From Phaseolus vulgaris (lineage: Eukaryota > Streptophyta > Magnoliopsida > Fabales > Fabaceae): a stretch of 64,000 bases of DNA. The stretch covers positions 8,751,790 through 8,815,789 of the forward strand of contig NC_023750.2 in NCBI RefSeq assembly GCF_000499845.2. The letters are read 5' to 3'. The notes below the pieces were generated by a model, which worked only from the letters and a program-made list of their open reading frames with translations, made no database searches and was not told where the DNA came from. Of this stretch, positions 1 to 12,102 are shown piece by piece (the stretch's first letter is position 1; each line of letters starts with the position of its first letter). The position numbers and the translations under genes were made by a program.

Positions 1-845
1 GAAGGAAGTCGGGGGGCTCGTGTAGTCGCAAGTTATTAAGTTGGCGTGCTCCGATCTCTAGCATACCTAAACCGGCGGTCACCAGGTTTGAGATGAAGTC
101 GCCGGATGCGAACCCAGACGACCAAGTGATTGGAGATCGCCGAAAGAAGGACATCGCCGAAGGATCAGGGAAGCTTGTTCCAGGCTTTCGAAGCAGAGGA
201 TGAAGTCGTCAGATAGTCATTCCCTAGCTAGCCAGAGGTTGAGGTCGAGGAACAGCTTACCCGAGCATGCACGATGAAGCCAGTGAAGTAGATCATGATG
301 GCGGCCGGCGAGACCACAGGGAAGGTGTGTATGAAGACACCCGTACTCGCCACGCAGAAGAGATCACGCTCCAAGGCAGTTATGCGCTGAGTTGCTTCCT
401 GCATAAGTAACTTAGCCGAAAACCTGAAGAGTAAGAGGTGACGCCCAAGTCAAGAATGCTCCAGATGATGACACGTGTACAGCTGGATGCGAGCCACGTG
501 TCCAGATGTGTAACTGTCAGGAGAGAGAAAGTGCACAGGTACATAAGAGATTCTAACGAACTTCTGAGGTATGCGCGTTTTTAGAATACTTCTTTACGCT
601 TGCGAGAACTTGAGTACGCTGAGAGAGAATTTTGCACGGTTCCTGAAGTTCTTAGTTTTCTCTTAGTATTTTGGTGGTTCAGTCGCTGACTTGGACGTCG
701 GAGCGTGATCGGCCGCAGCGGCGCCGTTCTGTCTTTTGCAGGTTCTTGAGGTGAATCAAGGCGAAGGACGGAAGCTAACACGGCGCAAAGTCGATCCAGA
801 TTTGACGAGGCAAGGCTCTTGCGTCCTAGTCAACAGGCAGGATCA
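1..845 (+). mobile_element. 3' LTR of a Tat-type Ty3/gypsy element, with its polypurine tract
   Basis: The window opens in the last bases of a retroelement interior. A purine run (AAGTCGGGGGGCTCG, about 6-20) is a polypurine tract, and an LTR starting TGTAGTCG follows at 21. I place the LTR end at 845 (GGATCA), where GC-rich sequence gives way to AT-rich DNA. Near its 3' end it carries CTGACTTGGACGTCGGAG, which matches CTGACTTGAGCGTCGGAG near the end of the 29060-30265 LTR, so the two belong to related Tat-lineage families. The element body lies left of the window, so it may be a complete element or a fragment. The right boundary is inferred from composition and the TG...CA rule, not from a second copy. 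Confidence 0.7.
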
Positions 846-2019
846 ATATATTTTATCTGTAATAAATAATTAAATAAATATGACTATAATATAGTGGAAG
901 AAGAAGGTTGAAATGAATAGAGAATGATTCTTGGGGAGAGAAATGACTTATTTTTTAATAAAAGAAACTTCCATTTAGTGAAGAAAAGAAAAAAGTGTGA
1001 TGAAAGACATTTGAGTGTAAAGCTCTTTAGAGGAAAAAAAAAGTGGGAGAAATAAATTCTGACTCATTGATACAAATTAGAATTGCATGAATCATAAGAT
1101 TATCATGTTTAAAATATATAAATACTTGGATCAAGAATTTTTTTTATCTTTTTTTATGTTAAATTCACAATGAAATTTTTCAATGATATGGATTTACAAG
1201 GATAACATTATACACTACTATTGTATGCGTCCAACTAGTTTTAAACATTTTTAATTCTAATAAACTCTTAATTACATACTACATGTTTCATCATATAATA
1301 TAATCAAACCTGTATAATTAATATATATATATATATATATATTTGTTTACACAAAAATAGTAAAAGTCAAGTACAGAAAGGTAAAATTTTTGACGGATAA
1401 TAAAATATAAAATAAGGAAAAATGAAAAATGAAAATAATGAAAAAAATAAGAAAAAAGAGAAATGAAAATACTCTATACATATATAATTAAATATTATTA
1501 ATATTTGGGGACCTCTTTGAAGTAATATTTATCCCAGCAAATCAAAATCACTGAAGATACTGCAAAATACAAAAGACAAAATCAATAAATGATTGTCAGA
1601 ATAATGACAATTTTCTTGAAGGATGGAGTTGATGTGCAGAGTAACACAACATGTAAATTAAATAATGCCATTTGGATTGAAACATATTTTTACTTCTTCT
1701 TAATCTGAAAAGAAATAAAAAAAAATCAAATTTCAAAATAATTGATAATATTTCCCTTTCTACTTGAGGGAAAAGAAGATTATGAATAAAAAAAATTTAA
1801 TTTTAAATAATTACCATGTCAATTATTTGAATTCGTGAATAAAAAACTGTGGAAAAGCAAATTTCGGGTAGAATTTAACATCTTGAAGAATTAATTTGTG
1901 ATACATCTTGAAGAATTAATTTGTGATGTTCAGGTGAGAGATAGTTCAAATTAAAAAAAAACATCCAGATTTTAATTAAAAAATATGTTTATGCATTTTT
2001 CCTATTATATGCCAATGGA
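846..2019. other. AT-rich intergenic DNA with a TA microsatellite
   Basis: No coding signal is visible. The stretch is dominated by A/T runs and contains a (TA)n microsatellite at about 1320-1342. Confidence 0.7.
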
Positions 2020-2125
2020 AATTTAGTGTTTTCAAATCTATGTGAGACTCGATGAATTTTCTCTCAGTTATATGTTAATTCAATGTTGGTATTTCTTGTA
2101 TCTTCAATATAGGTTAAATAAATTT
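2020..2125. repeat. Direct repeat copy 1 flanking a LINE fragment
   Basis: This segment (ATTTAGTGTTTTCAAATC onward) recurs with about 80% identity at 2497-2609. The two copies are in the same orientation on either side of a LINE reverse transcriptase fragment. They are too long and too diverged for a target-site duplication. They look like an old segmental duplication or two arms of one repeat split by the LINE piece. Confidence 0.6.
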
Positions 2126-2177
2126 CACATGGTATCGTCATGATGTATAGAATTTTCAAGTCTGAATATATAAAATT

Positions 2178-2480
2178 TCAACACCACTGCTCAACTTGCT
2201 TAAGAAGAAAAACAAACCATTTATAAAAATTAAAACTATAAGCTAGAAGATCCGTAATCACCGTATTGTCCAACTGAACTCGACCCATCATGCTAAGAGA
2301 TTTACCTTTCCAAGAAACAAGCTTTAATTTGACTTTATCAGCCAAAGGTCGAAGAAAACGACCCCTTGGAGCACCAAAAAAGATAGACACTCCTAAATAA
2401 GTGAAAGGCAAACAACCATGACTACAAGAAAGAATACGCTGAATTTTGGTGACAAATCTTGCAGAATTATCCATGGTGAA
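2178..2480 (-). pseudogene. Truncated LINE reverse transcriptase, C-terminal part
   Basis: The reading frame encodes residues typical of the end of plant non-LTR reverse transcriptases: FTYLGVSIF, then LADKVKLKLVSWKGKSLS, GRVQL and YSFNFYKW. Intact LINE ORF2 proteins exceed 1000 residues, and only about 95 are open here. The catalytic FADD region would lie upstream (towards higher coordinates) and is absent. The fragment is dead and flanked by a direct repeat. I am confident of the family but not of the exact ends. Confidence 0.8.
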
Positions 2481-2496
2481 AAAACTACTTTTAAGA

Positions 2497-2609
2497 AATT
2501 TAGTATTTTCAATCTCTTTGAGACTCTATGTATTTTCTCTCAATCATATGTTAATTCAATGTTTGGTATTTTTTTTGGAAATCATTGTATCTTTAATATA
2601 GGTTAAAAA
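2497..2609. repeat. Direct repeat copy 2 flanking a LINE fragment
   Basis: Second copy of the 2020-2125 repeat, including CTCTCAATCATATGTTAATT and the shared end ATATAGGTTAAA. It differs from copy 1 by substitutions and a short insertion in the T run. Confidence 0.6.
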
Positions 2610-2989
2610 AATAGTACTTAAGGGATGTCTCAACCTTATTATAAAAAGGAAAAGTTATAGTTCCTAAACGTCACAATCCGAAAAGCCTATAGACATCTTA
2701 CAATTATTTTACATGGACACCAAAAAGTTGGTGGAATTAGAATGATTAAACAAGAATTGCATCTTAGCATGATCAACCAAACATTTAGTAGAGATCTTTT
2801 CTACCCTCCCAAGAGAGATGAACCAAACAAATTTACACCTTCCAAAAACTTACATGTAAAATAAAGCTAGCAAAAAGTAATTAGGACAGATGCATCTACA
2901 ACCATGAGATAGGTTTGCCACCATTTTTAGCCAAGTTGCAAACCAGTGTGATGGTGATGCCAAAACCAAGGAAGATCAACCTGCAAAAA

Positions 2990-3165
2990 TAGAAAAACTT
3001 TAAGGAGAGATAAGACTAGCATCATACTTGGCCACATTACCTCAAAGAAAATATGGTTAATTTTTTCACACTCCCTTGAATACATAGGACAAAGAAAATT
3101 TGTAATGCCTATACCTTTACGCCTAAGTTATCATAATGTTGGATGTAAAAACACTCTTCCATTCA
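2990..3165 (-). pseudogene. LINE zinc-binding (zf-RVT) domain remnant
   Basis: One minus-strand frame reads CPMYSRECEKINHIFFE, the C..C..H pattern of the zf-RVT domain that follows reverse transcriptase in plant LINEs. It lies on the wrong side of the RT fragment at 2178-2480 for one collinear element, so either the LINE was rearranged or two different insertions are present. No long open frame surrounds it. Confidence 0.6.
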
Positions 3166-3369
3166 TTGGAAATAAAAAATGTTTCTGCAATAAAAGATAG
3201 AAACCAAAAACAAATAGAATAATCAACTCAACACTTCCTTTAATTTTGTTTTACAAAATTGGTCAAATTCAATTGATAATAAGAAATCTCAATTTCTTCC
3301 CCTTTATTGGTTTAGTTAAACCATTGATAATTTAATCATTAGTAAAAAACTAAATCAGCTTCAATCTTC

Positions 3370-3995
3370 AATTTGATCTCTCATATAGTAAAACATAGTC
3401 TTGATGTGCTTGTTTTTTCCATTTGTCATTGGATTCTTCAACAAGATAATAATAGATTTTCACTTCTTCAATCTTTTTACCCTCAACTCTTTCGTAAGTT
3501 TTTCCAACCATATTTTCTAGAAAGCACACATCACAACAATTATGTGCTCAACTTCATAAAATGATTATTTTTTTACTCCACGGTATTAAAGTTCCTTCAA
3601 TGAACAACACAAACTTGTTGTTCTTTGTATATGAAATAAAATTCCCAACTCAATTGTCCTCTTAATCAAAATTTTGTTAGTGGTGAGAAGATGAGATGCC
3701 CTAGGTTTCAGCATGTATCTCAATATAAAACCAACAACAAACTTGATATTAGACCTTGTGTGATAAAAACATCATAATAAATTAGTAATGAGTTTATTTT
3801 ATATTTTGCTGGCATGTTCATTACTTTCTTCTCGAGAACCAAACTCAAATTTAATGGAGTGACGGTTGAATTACAATTCACCATATTGAACCTCTTCAAT
3901 ATTTTTGTTACATATCAATTGATGCTTTATTAATCGTACAGTCACTAGTAAATTTGAAACCCAAGAAATAAGTAAAGACTCTCAAGCTGATCATC
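3370..3995 (-). pseudogene. Ty1/copia reverse transcriptase/RNase H remnant
   Basis: Read on the minus strand, the C-terminal pol region of a copia element can be followed through several frameshifts. RT connection motifs come first: YFLGF near 3970, then FNMVNCNSTVTPLN near 3880. Next comes IKFVVGFILRYMLKPRASHL near 3700, which corresponds to the family's RPDI...SRYM...P. RNase H ends it with KNPMTNGKNKHIKTMFYYM near 3400. Stops and frame changes make it non-functional. No LTRs were found around it. Confidence 0.75.
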
Positions 3996-3999
3996 TCAA

Positions 4000-5126
4000 G
4001 TGCACACAAAAACTTAAAATAAATGCTAAAATTACTTGTTTATATTATTTTTTAGAACACTTATTTTATGTTAATATAGAAAAAATACATAAAACTATTA
4101 GTAAAAAGCTCATTACAAATATTTTGATTTTTGAATATTTGATAGATTAATTTATGAGAAATTTATGCAAATAAAGGAGGATTTAAGAAAGGAACAAACT
4201 TGATCCAAAGCCCTAAGCGAACTTTTAGTTCTCTTAGTAAGTAAAGAAGAATATGGAATGCGCTACTGCTAGAAATCCATTAAGCATTAGTGAGTTATGA
4301 ACTATCTATGTAAGAGAGTATGATAACACATTCAAAAAAAAAATTTCAAAACTTAGTGTTTGTGAGACGTTTTCTTATATGTCACTTAACTTTCTTATTT
4401 TTACTTAATATGAGACTTTCAACTCATAGTTGAATTTGTAGGAACCAATTGAAGGAAATACGAGAATGCAAAAGGTTGTAGAAACTGATTGAAGGTAATT
4501 GCACGAAATTACAAAACTGCTGAACTGATATCATACATTTTGATTTACTCAATAATACATATAATAAAATTACAATTAATAACGGTAAAATAGTTTAAGG
4601 GTAATAAAATCAGAATTAATAATAATAAAATCAGAATTAATAATAATAAAACCAGAATTAATAACCAACAGAATTCTTAATTGTCTCTTCTTCAAGTGTG
4701 ACTTTGGATTTAACCATAAATTTTACCACAACGGAACATGCTTGTCTTGGCCAACCATCTCAACCCGTTTCCCTTCACCCTAATTGTTGTTTGGTTTTTA
4801 CCATAACAAAACATGTTTGCCTTTGTTTAAGTCAGCCACCAAGACAAACCATTGGTTCTTATACCTTCAAATCTACTCATTAGATACTCTAGTTATTTTA
4901 ATAAAAAAATGTTATAATGTACATGTTTGAAGGTTTATTCACTTAAGATAACCTCAGTAATTTGTTGATAGTAGTTAGATTTGGTTTCTTAAAAGCTTTG
5001 ATAATGAAAAACATGTCATTAAGCATAAAATTTCATTTTACTTGACAAAATTGAACCAACATCAAAACTAGAGGATAATCCAAAAAATGTGTCAAAACAT
5101 CAAGATTTTATTTAATGTAAGACAGA
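4000..5126. other. AT-rich intergenic DNA
   Basis: No gene or recognisable repeat is seen apart from a short imperfect AATAATAAAATCAGAATT tandem repeat at about 4600-4665. Confidence 0.6.
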
Positions 5127-5198
5127 CGCCGACTGTGGGGATCGAACCCACAACCACGTGGTTAAAAGCCACGCGCTCTACCGCTGAGCTAAGTCGGC
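5127..5198 (-). tRNA. trnK-UUU: tRNA-Lys (anticodon TTT)
   Basis: The 72-nt minus-strand sequence folds as a canonical tRNA. The acceptor stem is GCCGACT paired with AGTCGGC plus discriminator G. The D arm is GCTC/GAGC. The anticodon stem is CGTGG/CCACG around loop CTTTTAA, giving anticodon TTT (Lys). The T arm is GTGGG-TTCGATC-CCCAC, which carries the internal B box. All stems pair fully, CCA is not encoded and there is no intron, as expected for a nuclear tRNA-Lys. It is the only intact host RNA gene I see. Confidence 0.95.
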
Positions 5199-5763
5199 TC
5201 TATGGGTTGGAATGCCTCTTATGTGCTACTTTTTTTAATTTAATTCATCGAGTATGAGGAACATTATATAAAAAGAAGATTTACATATTCATTGTCTCAA
5301 AATTTTAAATTAGAAATGGTGTCTTGAATCTCTTATATGAAATGCTCATAAGAATATGGTTATCAAGAACCTAACAAAGAATATGGTTAACGTGGAATGA
5401 ATTAAGAAGATATGATGGTTGATTTGTAATTTACTTTCATATATACATACATTTTCTGTAACCTATAGTGAACCATGGTTTGCATTGTTCTTATAATATT
5501 GAACTAAAAACCAAAAGCATATATTCTTCTACGTATATAATGTTCCATATTAGTCAAAAAGTTAATTTTTTTTTATCATGGATATATAGTAAGTTGCTAA
5601 GTATGCTCAAGTTGTAGCAAAACTACGTTCATATACCATATCCAAATTACATTTCTTAGTTTTTGAAAAAAAGATTTATAAAAAATATAATTTTTTATAA
5701 TATATATATATAAAGAGATAAAATAGTAAATTAAAATAAATAAATATAATAGTATATAAATTC

Positions 5764-5827
<64 letters not shown>

Positions 5828-8132
5828 TGAATATGTGTGGTTGATTTTACGTAAAATTTCTTCATTATTGAAATAGAATGACAATTTTCTCTCTCTACAA
5901 AGAATCTCTTAATCTCAACGTATTCCCACCAAGGAACAACGTTTTACAACATCACTCAATTCCCATTAATGATCTATTGAAAATAAAACTCATTAATATT
6001 GGTCTTATGAAAATATAAACTCTCTCACACACAAAATCTTTTACTATTCACTCTCGAATGAATAGTTTTATTTTTCACTAATTTCTTTTATAAGTAAAAA
6101 TTTAATACAAGCGAAAGAGTTTACATATACTATTCATCCAACTTCTCAATAATTTAAATAAAAATAATTGTATTTTGACATAATGTTCTAATATAATGGT
6201 AGTGTCAATAAAAAAAACCTCGTAAAGATTTATAAAAGTAAATTATATTAATGTACTTTAAAATGAATATTAGGAACTAAAAACAATATTTTACACAAAA
6301 TGAGAATCAAATATTAATATTTTACCCATACTAAAATCAAGAGAAAAAAATGGTATATTTAAAAAAGAGACTAAAAGAAATATTAAAAAACTAAAATTGA
6401 ACTTCAAACATTTAAAGGAAGTAAATTTTACCCTAATTTTATGGACCACTTATTTTGAATGATAAATTCTACCATTGATAGGGAAACAAAGAAAAGTTTG
6501 GCAGCCACCATTTTAGCGAGATTCATGCATAAATGTCACAAACGAATCCTAAGGATGAGTTTCCACCATTCCCTCTTTTACTTCCATCTATTTGTTCTTC
6601 AATTTACTTTTAGAATTTTTAATCAAGAAAATGTTTTTAGGAATTGTTACTACCTTTACAGAATCATATATAGAATCTCATATGCCAAACTTTACTTTTA
6701 TATTTTAGCTATATCTCTTAATTTAATTTTAGTTTGATTTCACAACTCACTCAAAAAATTATATTTATGGACTATTACAACCCATTATCTTTTTTTATCT
6801 TGATTTATATCTTTGGCTTTTTAACAAATATTCTTTCTATCTATTCTTTTAATATTTATTTTTCAATTTAATTTCAATATATTTTTTTTAAATATCATAG
6901 TTCAAATAACTTTGATCACAATATAAATTATTTATAATAAATCCATAATATTATTTACATGTTTTAAAATATAGTTTTTTTAAAAATTAATTACTATACA
7001 GTTTATATGTATTCAAAATTTTAATTATATGAAATAAAGAAAATCAAATATTGGACAAAAGAGATAATGATTTGGGTAGTGATATGTTCACACTATGCGT
7101 ATACATACTCCCATTTAACATCAAATAATTTTTCAAAGTGTACATCACATTTACTAAATTATTCTTTGCAACGTCAACCTCACTTGTCATAAGGACAACA
7201 TTAATTGATTGAGAGTTTTTAAAAAATGGATGTCTAATAATTTTTTTCCTAATTATTTATATTCATTAATAGTCAAAATAGATAATCAACTACCTCTAGT
7301 TAGGATCTGTTTTGCCCCAACCTCATCACTCGCTCGCCAAAAATGGGATGGAGCGAGGCGGATTAACCTACCAAAGTTATATGGACTAATATTGGTAACA
7401 CGTTCCACCATATGGTGGGCTGGCGGGCTAGCTAGTCACTTTTTATTTTTTTTATCTATTTATTTGATTGTAATCATTGATATCACTTTTTAGATAAAAA
7501 AAATACAAGGATAAATAATAAAATTTAATCAAAACTTAATATTCTAATCAAATAAGATTTAATGTCTAACAAAATAAAATAAATATCAACAATATTTTAA
7601 TAAATTAAATTATGTATAAAAAATTAATGTAAATAATTTTTTATATGAAACATTGACACACACCAATTTTAATTCTAAAAAGTATAAAATTCATCTTAAA
7701 AAAAGTCAAAAATAAAATCGGATTTAGGTTCATCAGTTTTTTTTATGGGTAAATATTTTTGATTAATTTATTATCAACTTTTAGGTATGAAGATAAAGAA
7801 GAAGAAAATGAAATTAGTTTCTCTATAACTTAAAATTAACTTACTCTCAAGATAAAAATATAAATAGAAAAGTCTTAATCCTATATCAATATGATTGAAA
7901 TTCATTTATTTATTTTATTCTTTCATAATGTGATTGTTATTTATTTTATTTTTTTCTCAATAAACTGAAATTAATTTATAATTAAGAAAATACATTTAAA
8001 AAGTATATTCTCTTAAATTAATTTATTCATAAACTCGTATAAACAAATTTTATTTATAATCTCTCAAAAGCTTTTTCGAATAAACTTCTGGAAATATATC
8101 CTTAGTCTTAATTATTTTCGTTTTAAAAACAA
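5199..8132. other. AT-rich intergenic DNA with TC/TA microsatellite
   Basis: There is no supported gene. A compound (TC)n(TA)n microsatellite occupies about 5769-5820. A GC-richer patch at 7300-7440 is unlike its surroundings, but I cannot assign it. Confidence 0.6.
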
Positions 8133-8193
8133 GTGAACCATTTTTACTTTTGGTGAGTGAACCATTTTTACTTTTTGGTGAGTGAACCATTTA
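8133..8193. repeat. Short tandem repeat of about 24 bp
   Basis: GTGAACCATTTTTACTTT(T)GGTGA is repeated about two and a half times head to tail. Confidence 0.85.
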
Positions 8194-8540
8194 ATCGAGA
8201 ATAAGAATCATCTTCCTCTTTTATGTTCGATGCTTCATGATTTGTTAAACTCTACCTAATGTATAATTGTTAATGGTTAAATCTTTTGTTAGAGAAAACA
8301 AATGTTCTGTTGTTGCAGAGGCCCCCAAAAGAATCTCCATTCTGAATAAGAAAGCCTTCAATAGTGCCTTAAATAAAGGTTAATCCATATTAATAAATCA
8401 ATTATTGCAATAAACTTACTCCATTATTACCTAATACATGAAGAATCTAATTATTTGTTATATTTACATCCCTTATAAAATATATTTGTAACTGTATAGA
8501 CAAAGAGGACCTAGATTATATATGGAATTGGTTGTACAAT

Positions 8541-9041
8541 TGTTGACGTGTCGGTGAACTCCTTGCTCCTTCATTCGGTTCTCCTTCCTCGAATGTTGAG
8601 TCTCGGTTTGGGTTGATCTGAAAAAGGTACTCTAACGATCAAGTAAGTACTATGTGTAAAGAATGTATATTCTTAAACTAATAAAAACATACCTTACACC
8701 TCTGCAAAGGGTTTATTTAGAGTGTTGGTCATGGGACCTTGTTATGATGGGTTGAATATCAGTTGTCCACTGATGTGTGTCGTGATCCCTGATTTGTAGG
8801 GAGATTTATTGGTACATAGATATGTTGGAATATCTGGAGAATATCTGTATCGTCTTTCAGTTAATCAGTATTTAGCTGATTTGTCGGAGATATTTCCCGC
8901 ATAATCCGGGACATGAATATGACTCATAAAGGACTCTTTGTAATTATCGATGTTGTCATTTATAGTGCTTTAAATATGCATTGGCGTGGTCAGTTGGTCT
9001 GCGATACCGACTGACTAAATCGTCTAGTACTGACTGGTACA
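8541..9041 (-). repeat. 3' LTR of the decayed minus-strand Tat element
   Basis: The stretch aligns with 27281-28618 over long identical runs (for example GGTCATGGG, TCAGTTGTCCA, AATCCGGGACATGAAT). It ends at 9041 in TACA, giving TGTACC at the element's 5' end of the LTR on the minus strand. The adjoining polypurine tract fixes this end. The other end near 8541 is estimated. Confidence 0.75.
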
Positions 9042-9058
9042 CTTGCCCCCCAGGCTCG
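9042..9058 (-). other. Polypurine tract
   Basis: Minus-strand AGCCTGGGGGGCAAG lies directly against the LTR. This is the usual plus-strand priming site and matches the TGGGGGGCTTG tract of the 29-kb element. Confidence 0.75.
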
Positions 9059-9342
9059 AAGAAGCATTAGTTTCTGAAGAGTCGAGATGTGACTGTTGGG
9101 TGCCCCAAGGTAAGATGTGACTGTTGGGCGCCCCGAGGTAAGATGTGACTGTTTAGGGCATTTAATGATGTTAGGGATGTGATATGCGCCTTTTCAAAAC
9201 GTCGACGGACATTGTTCAATCCAAACGATATAACGACCACTGATTTGTGTCGATTCATATACCAAGCGTTGTGCGCCTTAGATGTGAAGTGATCTAACAG
9301 TCCGAGAGGTGAATTTTTGTATTCTCTCTCCTCTTTGACGAT

Positions 9343-9352
9343 CTATAAATAG
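9343..9352 (+). promoter_or_regulatory. TATA box for the antisense gene
   Basis: CTATAAATAG lies about 130 bp upstream of the plus-strand ATG at 9481, between the 3' LTR and the antisense gene. Its position and consensus fit a promoter that drives the extra gene against the element's own transcription. This is inferred from sequence only. Confidence 0.6.
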
Positions 9353-9480
9353 AAGTGTTTGGGAACCTTGACGAGTTTGTTGCTTTCATCTTCTGTGCTA
9401 GAGTGGATCAAGCGTGATCCGAGTGTCGATTCTCAAGCAATTCCTTGTCTATCCCGTGTTTTACTCAAAAAAGGTTAGTA

Positions 9481-11145
9481 ATGTCTTCCTTTGCTGAGTC
9501 TTTTGGATCTATTGTGAATCTTGTGTCTTCTGATCCTACTCACCCCGTATCTGGTGGTGTGAGAAATAACTTGAACCAGTCGATCAGTGTTGCGTCTAAT
9601 ATACATGACTACGAGTGGTTTGACCCATGCGTATTAGATGTCATTGTTATTTTTAGAGTTCTGACTATGTTAGATGGTTTTTTGTCTAAGGTGTCTATTT
9701 TGAAACCTGACGCTCCCTCAGATGTGGTTACAACTGATAGTTGCAGTCACTCCGACCGAGTCTGTCACAATCAGGAGAATGCTCCTTAAGATTATTTTTT
9801 ATGTATATATTACTTTTTTCAATAATTTACATGTCTTTCTTCCATTTGACGAGTTTACAATGGGGGTCCTTCGGATCCTTAACATTGCCCCCACTTAGTT
9901 GCACCCTAATTCATGGGTAGGCCTTCAAGCCTTTAGGGTGATTTGTGATATTTCAAGTTGAGGTCGACTCCGCAATCTTTCCTTTTCTATTATAATTCTC
10001 GTCCGCTTATCCCTGTTAGTTGGTTATCCTTGACCAGTCATCCGGGCAGCATCCGTTTTGCTCCTTACACCTTGTCTTACGAACACTTTAAGTTGAGGTA
10101 TTTCAAAGTTTTTATTGAACTGGACGACAAACTTTTCTTTTACAATGCGGAAGGGAGGGCAGTTTCCTTTTCATTGGACTCGAAATCCCAAATATTATAT
10201 CCCCTGGTTGAGGTCCTCGATGACTCTTCAGGATAAAGAAATCTTTTTTGTTCTCGACCAACTTCCCAACAAGCTTCCAACTAGGAAGTTTGTTTCATTG
10301 TTTGAGTCGTCCAAGAAGTGGACGAATCTGACCAGTATGTTACATTTCGACATATGTAAAACTTTATTCGATTTTTTGACTAAACTGTTAATTCTTTTAT
10401 CTTGTAGAATATTTGGCTCATGTCGACCCAGAATCAACAAAGTATTTGAAGTAATTGAAACGTCAAGCACTCAAGCGCCAAAAGGTATCACTGGAGGTAC
10501 TTAGTGCGGGAACCTCGTCCCCGACCGTCGAAGTGGTGTCTCCTACTGAAACCGTGCCTCCTTCTAGCCTGAGAAAGAGGTTCGTCTGGGAAAAATGCCT
10601 AGCCTCAAGCATATACAGGGTCGTCTTCCACACCTTCAGTATTGGCCAGTTGTCTACCACTACCCCAAGGTGTTCAAATCGGGATGACATTTGAAAAGAA
10701 AAGCATTCTGGTCACTATTGCGACAGATGACTTTGTAGAGGGGATGACCGAGATGTTAAGTCGCTCACTGGTGGTGACCCATACACTTGGTGGTGAACTG
10801 AAAAGCAACTCGACCACCGTGGTAGCCAAAATTAGCCGAGCCCTCTAACTCTCTGAAATCTACCTTGGAGGCCATGGGCACACTGGACGAAAAATTCCGC
10901 TAAGTTAGTGCTGAGGTTGACGAGGCTAAAGTAAAGTGCCACTCTAGAAACCGAGTTGCAACTAGAAAAAGTCATTTCAGCAAAGGTTTCAGAGGAAAAA
11001 GGAATGTTGGTCGCGAAGTTAGAGGAATCTGAGGCTTTCCTTCTATGTATTAGCAAAAAATGTTTTTTCCAAAGTGTGTGCCAAGATGCATTTTATCATG
11101 GCATGCCAATTAATGATGATCGCTACGATGTCGAAAGGGATTTAA
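9481..11145 (+). pseudogene. Antisense extra gene of the Tat element (gypsy-type transposase-like family), broken
   Basis: This runs opposite to the element's gag-pol. It can be followed through several frames. It starts MSSFAESFGS, then reads DYEWFDP. Next comes LPFDEFTMGVLRILNIAPT with LHPNSW, which parallels LPFTPFERELLTEINTAPAQ...LHPNSW of the gene at 37183-39467. Then FPFHWTRNP and LDQLPNKLPTRKFVSLFE follow. The last part is charged and coiled-coil-like (QLEKVISAKVSEEKG). It is interrupted by stops and frameshifts and then by the CRM-like element at 11146, after GATTTAATG; the few remaining codons seem to continue past 18620. The family is the Transposase_28-type proteins carried antisense by Tat elements. 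Function is unknown. Confidence 0.7.
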
Positions 11146-11621
11146 TGGAATGTGCCTTCATGACCGAATTGATTTGTTGAATTTTTGGAGGCTTCAATGG
11201 AGGAAATGTGCAAGGATGGCTCTCATGGAGCTATGGATTCCTTGATGGTGCATGATAGGTAGGGAGAGTGATTGGTTGAACCATATCACTTGAGCTAGGT
11301 GAAGAAGATTAAAGTCTCTATCCTAGAGAGGCAAGACAAGGGAGTGAGAAGGCTAGAAATCTTGGCAGCAATGCACTCGTTCATTAATCTTTCAAATTCA
11401 TGAGCCAAGAACCCCTTTATATAGCTTTAGGATCCGACCATTGTAAACATAATTTGGTGGGAAATTAAAATGGAAAAATGTTTGAAAATAGGTGCCTATT
11501 TGAGCTCACAAGGGAGCGTGACATGGTATGCATCATGTGACACAAATTAGGTCTAAAGGACCGACCAAGGTTTAATTAGGAGTTTCTAGAAATCCTAATT
11601 TAACCTAGGTTGGTTTTTAGA
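11146..11621 (-). repeat. 3' LTR of the CRM-like element
   Basis: It is highly similar to 18129-18619 (shared GGAATGTGCC, ACATGGTATGCATCATGTGA, TTTAATTAGGAGTTTCTA). On the minus strand it holds a TATA box (CTATATAAA) at about 11416-11424. Confidence 0.88.
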
Positions 11622-11703
11622 TTCCTAAATTCAACCTAATTACATTTAAGAAAAATTACAAGTAAAATTCCTATTCTACTTTTGACAAAAAATAAATTCT
11701 ACT

Positions 11704-12102
11704 CTACACTAGGTTTATGGCATTTTTGAACATGTATAGGAAAGTTTCTCTGCCATCAGTAGCAGAGTCCCAATCATCTTGGATCTCCCTTGTCATTGAC
11801 CTAGTTGTTGGGCCTGAGCTAGGCCGTCTTCCATCATCCCCTCCCTCTTGAAGAGGATTTGTCAGATCACATGTTTCTATCTCTTCGTCTTCACCACCTG
11901 CAAAAGGTGTTAGATCCATAACATTGAAGGTAGTATGTAATCCATATTTCTCAGGCAGGTCAAGTTGATATTTAATTTGTTGATTCTTTTGAGGACTTGG
12001 AAAAGACCATCTCCCTGGGGACTAAGTTTCAACTTCCTCTTAATAGGGAATCTATCCTTCCTAGGTGAAGCCAAATCCAATCTCCTTCCTCAAAAATCAT
12101 CT
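11704..12102 (-). pseudogene. Integrase C-terminal tail of the CRM-like element
   Basis: Downstream of the integrase core, minus-strand frames give FPIKRKLKLSPQGDG and FQVLKRIN. These correspond to the family's RK.KL.PRGDGPFQVLERIN. A frame running to the stop at 11704 then includes LTPFAGGEDEE, LQEGGDDG and GPTTRSM. This non-chromodomain tail is what suggests the CRM clade. Frame changes separate the pieces. Confidence 0.7.

Noticed and set aside
5597..5884. Open frame with RERERE and YIYIYI runs
   Set aside because: It is translation of the TC/TA microsatellite.
6459..6737. 92-codon open frame
   Set aside because: Hydrophobic low-complexity translation of AT-rich DNA, no similarity recognised.
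7209..7493. 94-codon open frame in a GC-richer patch
   Set aside because: No domain, no splice or promoter context, surrounded by AT-rich non-coding DNA.
8330..8382. Possible small exon between TTGCAG and GTTAAT (reads APKRISILNKKAFNSALNK)
   Set aside because: One short segment with no recognised protein and no neighbouring exons.
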